From: Microlunatus flavus
Lineage (GTDB): Bacteria; Actinomycetota; Actinomycetes; Propionibacteriales; Propionibacteriaceae
NCBI RefSeq assembly: GCF_900110855.1
Contig: NZ_FOFA01000006.1
Coordinates: 232,938 to 296,937, forward strand
Direction of reading: 5' to 3'
DNA length: 64,000 bases
Shown here one piece after another: positions 62,141 through 64,000 of the stretch (its first letter is position 1; each line of letters starts with the position of its first letter). The notes beneath the pieces are model-generated. The model worked only from the letters and a program-made list of their open reading frames with translations. It searched no databases and had not been told where the DNA came from. Position numbers and translations under genes: made by a program.

Positions 62141-63214
62141 ATGTCCCTGCCGCCGACCGACGTCGCCCGCCTCCGATGCGTCCGCACCCGCTCGATCAGC
62201 CCCGAGAACCCGGACGGGGCGTCCGGGGGCGGGGGCCGCGCCACGGAAGGGACGGGCGCCGCGTGCGCCCGGGACCTGGGCCGCGGCTGGAAGGTCTCGC
62301 CGTCGGTCGTCGTCGAGCCCGGCGAGAGCCACGTGCTGGCCGAGATCGAGGGCACCGGCACGATCACGCACGTCTGGCTCACCACGCACCGCCGCCACTG
62401 GCGCACGCTCGCGCTGCGGGCCTGGTGGGACGGCTCGACCGAGCCGGCGGTCGAGGTGCCGGTCGGCGACTTCTTCGCCAGCGGCTGGGAGACCTTCGCG
62501 CAGGTGAGCTCGGCCATGGTGGCCTGTAACCCGCACGGGGGCTTCAACGCGTACTGGCCGATGCCCTTCCACGACGGCGCCCGGCTCACCCTCGAGAACC
62601 GCGGGACGGAGCCGGCGACCGTCTACTTCCAGATCACCTACGCCGTCGGACCGGACGTCGAGGAGGAGGCCCGGGCCTCCGGTGTCCTGCACGCCCAGTT
62701 CCGCCGCAGCAACCCCCTGCCCGAACGGACCACGCACGTCCTGCTGGACGGGGTCGAGGGACGCGGCCAGTACGTCGGGACCTACCTCGCCTGGGGCTCG
62801 AACAGCCCCGGCTGGTGGGGCGAGGGCGAGATGAAGTTCTACCTCGACGCGGACTCGGAGTTCCCCACCATCTGCGGCACCGGCACCGAGGACTACTTCG
62901 GCGGGGCGTGGAACTTCGACGTGCCCGGCGCGGGCTACACGCCGTACTCGACGCCCTACCTCGGGCTGCCGCAGGTGCTGCGTCCCGACGGGCTCTACCG
63001 CAGCCAGCAGCGCTTCGGGATGTACCGCTGGCACGTTCCCGACCCGATCCACTTCGACGAGCGGCTGCGGGTGGAGGTGCAGGCGCTCGGGTGGCAGTCA
63101 GGCGGGCGCTACCTGCCGCTGCGGGACGACATCGCCTCGACCGCGTTCTTCTACCTCGACCGACCGTCGACGAGCCGCCCGCCACTGCCCGACGTCGACG
63201 CCCTGGCCGTCTGA
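62141..63214 (+). CDS. DUF2961 / glycoside hydrolase family 172 protein
   Basis: A 357-residue protein of the DUF2961 family, now GH172, whose known members include a difructose-anhydride-forming enzyme and D-arabinofuranosidases. Family marks are GTITHVWLTT, the acidic WGEGEMKFYLD (E228 and E230) and GTGTEDYFGGAWNF (E250); the glutamates fit the catalytic pair of the family, which I infer by position. No signal peptide. GGAG lies 6 nt before ATG 62141. It diverges from the GH116/ABC operon and shares its operators. The GH172 fold forms trimers or hexamers. Confidence 0.9.
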   Translation: MSLPPTDVARLRCVRTRSISPENPDGASGGGGRATEGTGAACARDLGRGWKVSPSVVVEPGESHVLAEIEGTGTITHVWLTTHRRHWRTLALRAWWDGSTEPAVEVPVGDFFASGWETFAQVSSAMVACNPHGGFNAYWPMPFHDGARLTLENRGTEPATVYFQITYAVGPDVEEEARASGVLHAQFRRSNPLPERTTHVLLDGVEGRGQYVGTYLAWGSNSPGWWGEGEMKFYLDADSEFPTICGTGTEDYFGGAWNFDVPGAGYTPYSTPYLGLPQVLRPDGLYRSQQRFGMYRWHVPDPIHFDERLRVEVQALGWQSGGRYLPLRDDIASTAFFYLDRPSTSRPPLPDVDALAV

Positions 63215-63240
63215 TGGCCTCGGCGGCGAACCCGGATCAG

Positions 63241-63266
63241 GGCTCGCACCTCCACGGATGCGAGCC
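63241..63266 (+). terminator. Stem-loop terminator after the DUF2961 gene
   Basis: GGCTCGCA (63241-63248) and TGCGAGCC (63259-63266) form a perfect 8-bp stem with a 10-nt loop, 27 nt after the stop. Confidence 0.68.
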
Positions 63267-64000
63267 GCGCTCGGCGTAGACAGTGCTGGACCTGGGACCT
63301 GCTCGTTCCTTGCTGGCCCGGTGCGGATACGTCGCGCACGTGCGCCCACCCGCCGTCCTTCACGTCACCACCAGGGACATGCCGTCGATCACGCGGTTCC
63401 GCGATCCGGCGTCACCCTGTCGTCGACGTCGACCGCCAGGTCGAGCCGGGCGATGATCCAAGCCCCTGACGAAGCACCAGGCAGCCGGTCACCAAGGCAG
63501 TGCGCAACCCGAACGTTGCGCGAAGCTCCCGACCCTCGCCGGACAGCGGAGGTCTGCCCGTTGGAGACGAGGTCTACACGCCGCGCACGTCGGGCAGCCA
63601 AGAAGGACCGAATCAGAGAATCTGGCTTTCGTGCCGCGTTCGCGACGGTCGAGCTCAGCGCTGGCGGAGCTCGACTCCTTCCCGAGACCAGCGGCGCGGG
63701 CGGACGGTCCGAGACCCTCCCCCCGCGGACCGAGCCACACGCCTCCGACTCAGCGCAACTCTCGACGTAGGTGCATGACCGACCACCTCCACCACGGGAT
63801 TGCGCCGACGGGTAGGCCCTGGCGGGGGCTGAGCGGCGACGCTCAGGAGGCCCAGCTCAGCCTGCTCGCATCGCCCGCTGCGGGCAGAACTCGTCAGAAC
63901 GAGTCCACACACCTCTTGCATCTCGGTCGAGGATGGCTGGTGCCCCGGCGTGGTCGGGGTCCGCGCTGCTGTCGGGGTGGCTCGACCTTTTGCTGCCCGG
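63267..64000. other. No recognisable gene to the right edge
   Basis: About 730 nt with several Arg-rich open frames on both strands and no recognisable domain, ribosome site or RNA gene. Confidence 0.5.

Noticed and set aside
63258..63770. A 170-codon plus-strand frame at the right end.
   Set aside because: Arg/Ser-rich without a domain, and it starts over the DUF2961 terminator.

Overview
The window is high-GC DNA (roughly 70 % or more by eye) with short 4-nt ATGA/GTGA gene overlaps, frequent GTG/TTG starts, TAT/lipoprotein exporters and many TetR, LacI, GntR and PadR regulators. This points to an actinobacterium, most likely Propionibacteriales (Nocardioides or Microlunatus type). The genus is inferred from style, not proven.

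Region 1 (1-13042) is a carbohydrate-use locus built around one LacI regulator (4692-5717). A minus-strand operon holds a secreted TAT-exported GH10 xylanase-like enzyme, a Gfo/Idh/MocA dehydrogenase, a PhyH dioxygenase and a hypothetical glycoside hydrolase cut by the left edge. A plus-strand operon of six genes, joined by five 4-nt overlaps, encodes a binding-protein ABC sugar importer, a phosphomannose-isomerase-like cupin, a second Gfo/Idh dehydrogenase and a GNAT-like protein. A PIG-L deacetylase diverges from the regulator. Three copies of an AATCGATT-centred palindrome sit in front of these units and suggest one regulon. Next come a Rieske protein and an amidohydrolase diverging from a different LacI-like operator, then a nucleoside hydrolase.

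Region 2 (about 16000-42180) is a mosaic of small regulator-plus-enzyme pairs. They include PadR/FAD monooxygenase, GntR/MFS/branched-chain aminotransferase, a secreted EEP nuclease, TetR/SDR, TetR/membrane protein, CGNR/LysE, TetR/NmrA, a TetR/cupin/DUF4865/epimerase operon and LysR/EamA. It also carries decay: a tRNA-Glu 3' fragment, a degenerate alcohol dehydrogenase, a GNAT gene with an in-frame stop and an AraC remnant. Two TetR genes appear to control distant targets, because the palindrome in front of the regulator recurs in front of another gene 2 to 5.6 kb away.

Region 3 (42299-51219) is a compact non-ribosomal peptide locus: a phosphopantetheinyl transferase, one NRPS and an MFS exporter. 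The NRPS reads C-A-PCP-E-C-PCP-TE, so its second module has no adenylation domain. A frameshift near the end of the thioesterase removes the natural stop and opens the frame into the MFS gene.

Region 4 (51656-63214) is a second LacI-controlled sugar locus: two GH116-family glycosidases, an ABC importer, a small membrane protein in the position of YesL, the LacI regulator and a divergent DUF2961/GH172 enzyme. Two GTAATCGATTAC-type operators lie in the divergent promoter. The combination of GH116 and GH172 with a dedicated importer is the best candidate here for an uncharacterised glycan-degrading system; its substrate cannot be read from sequence alone.
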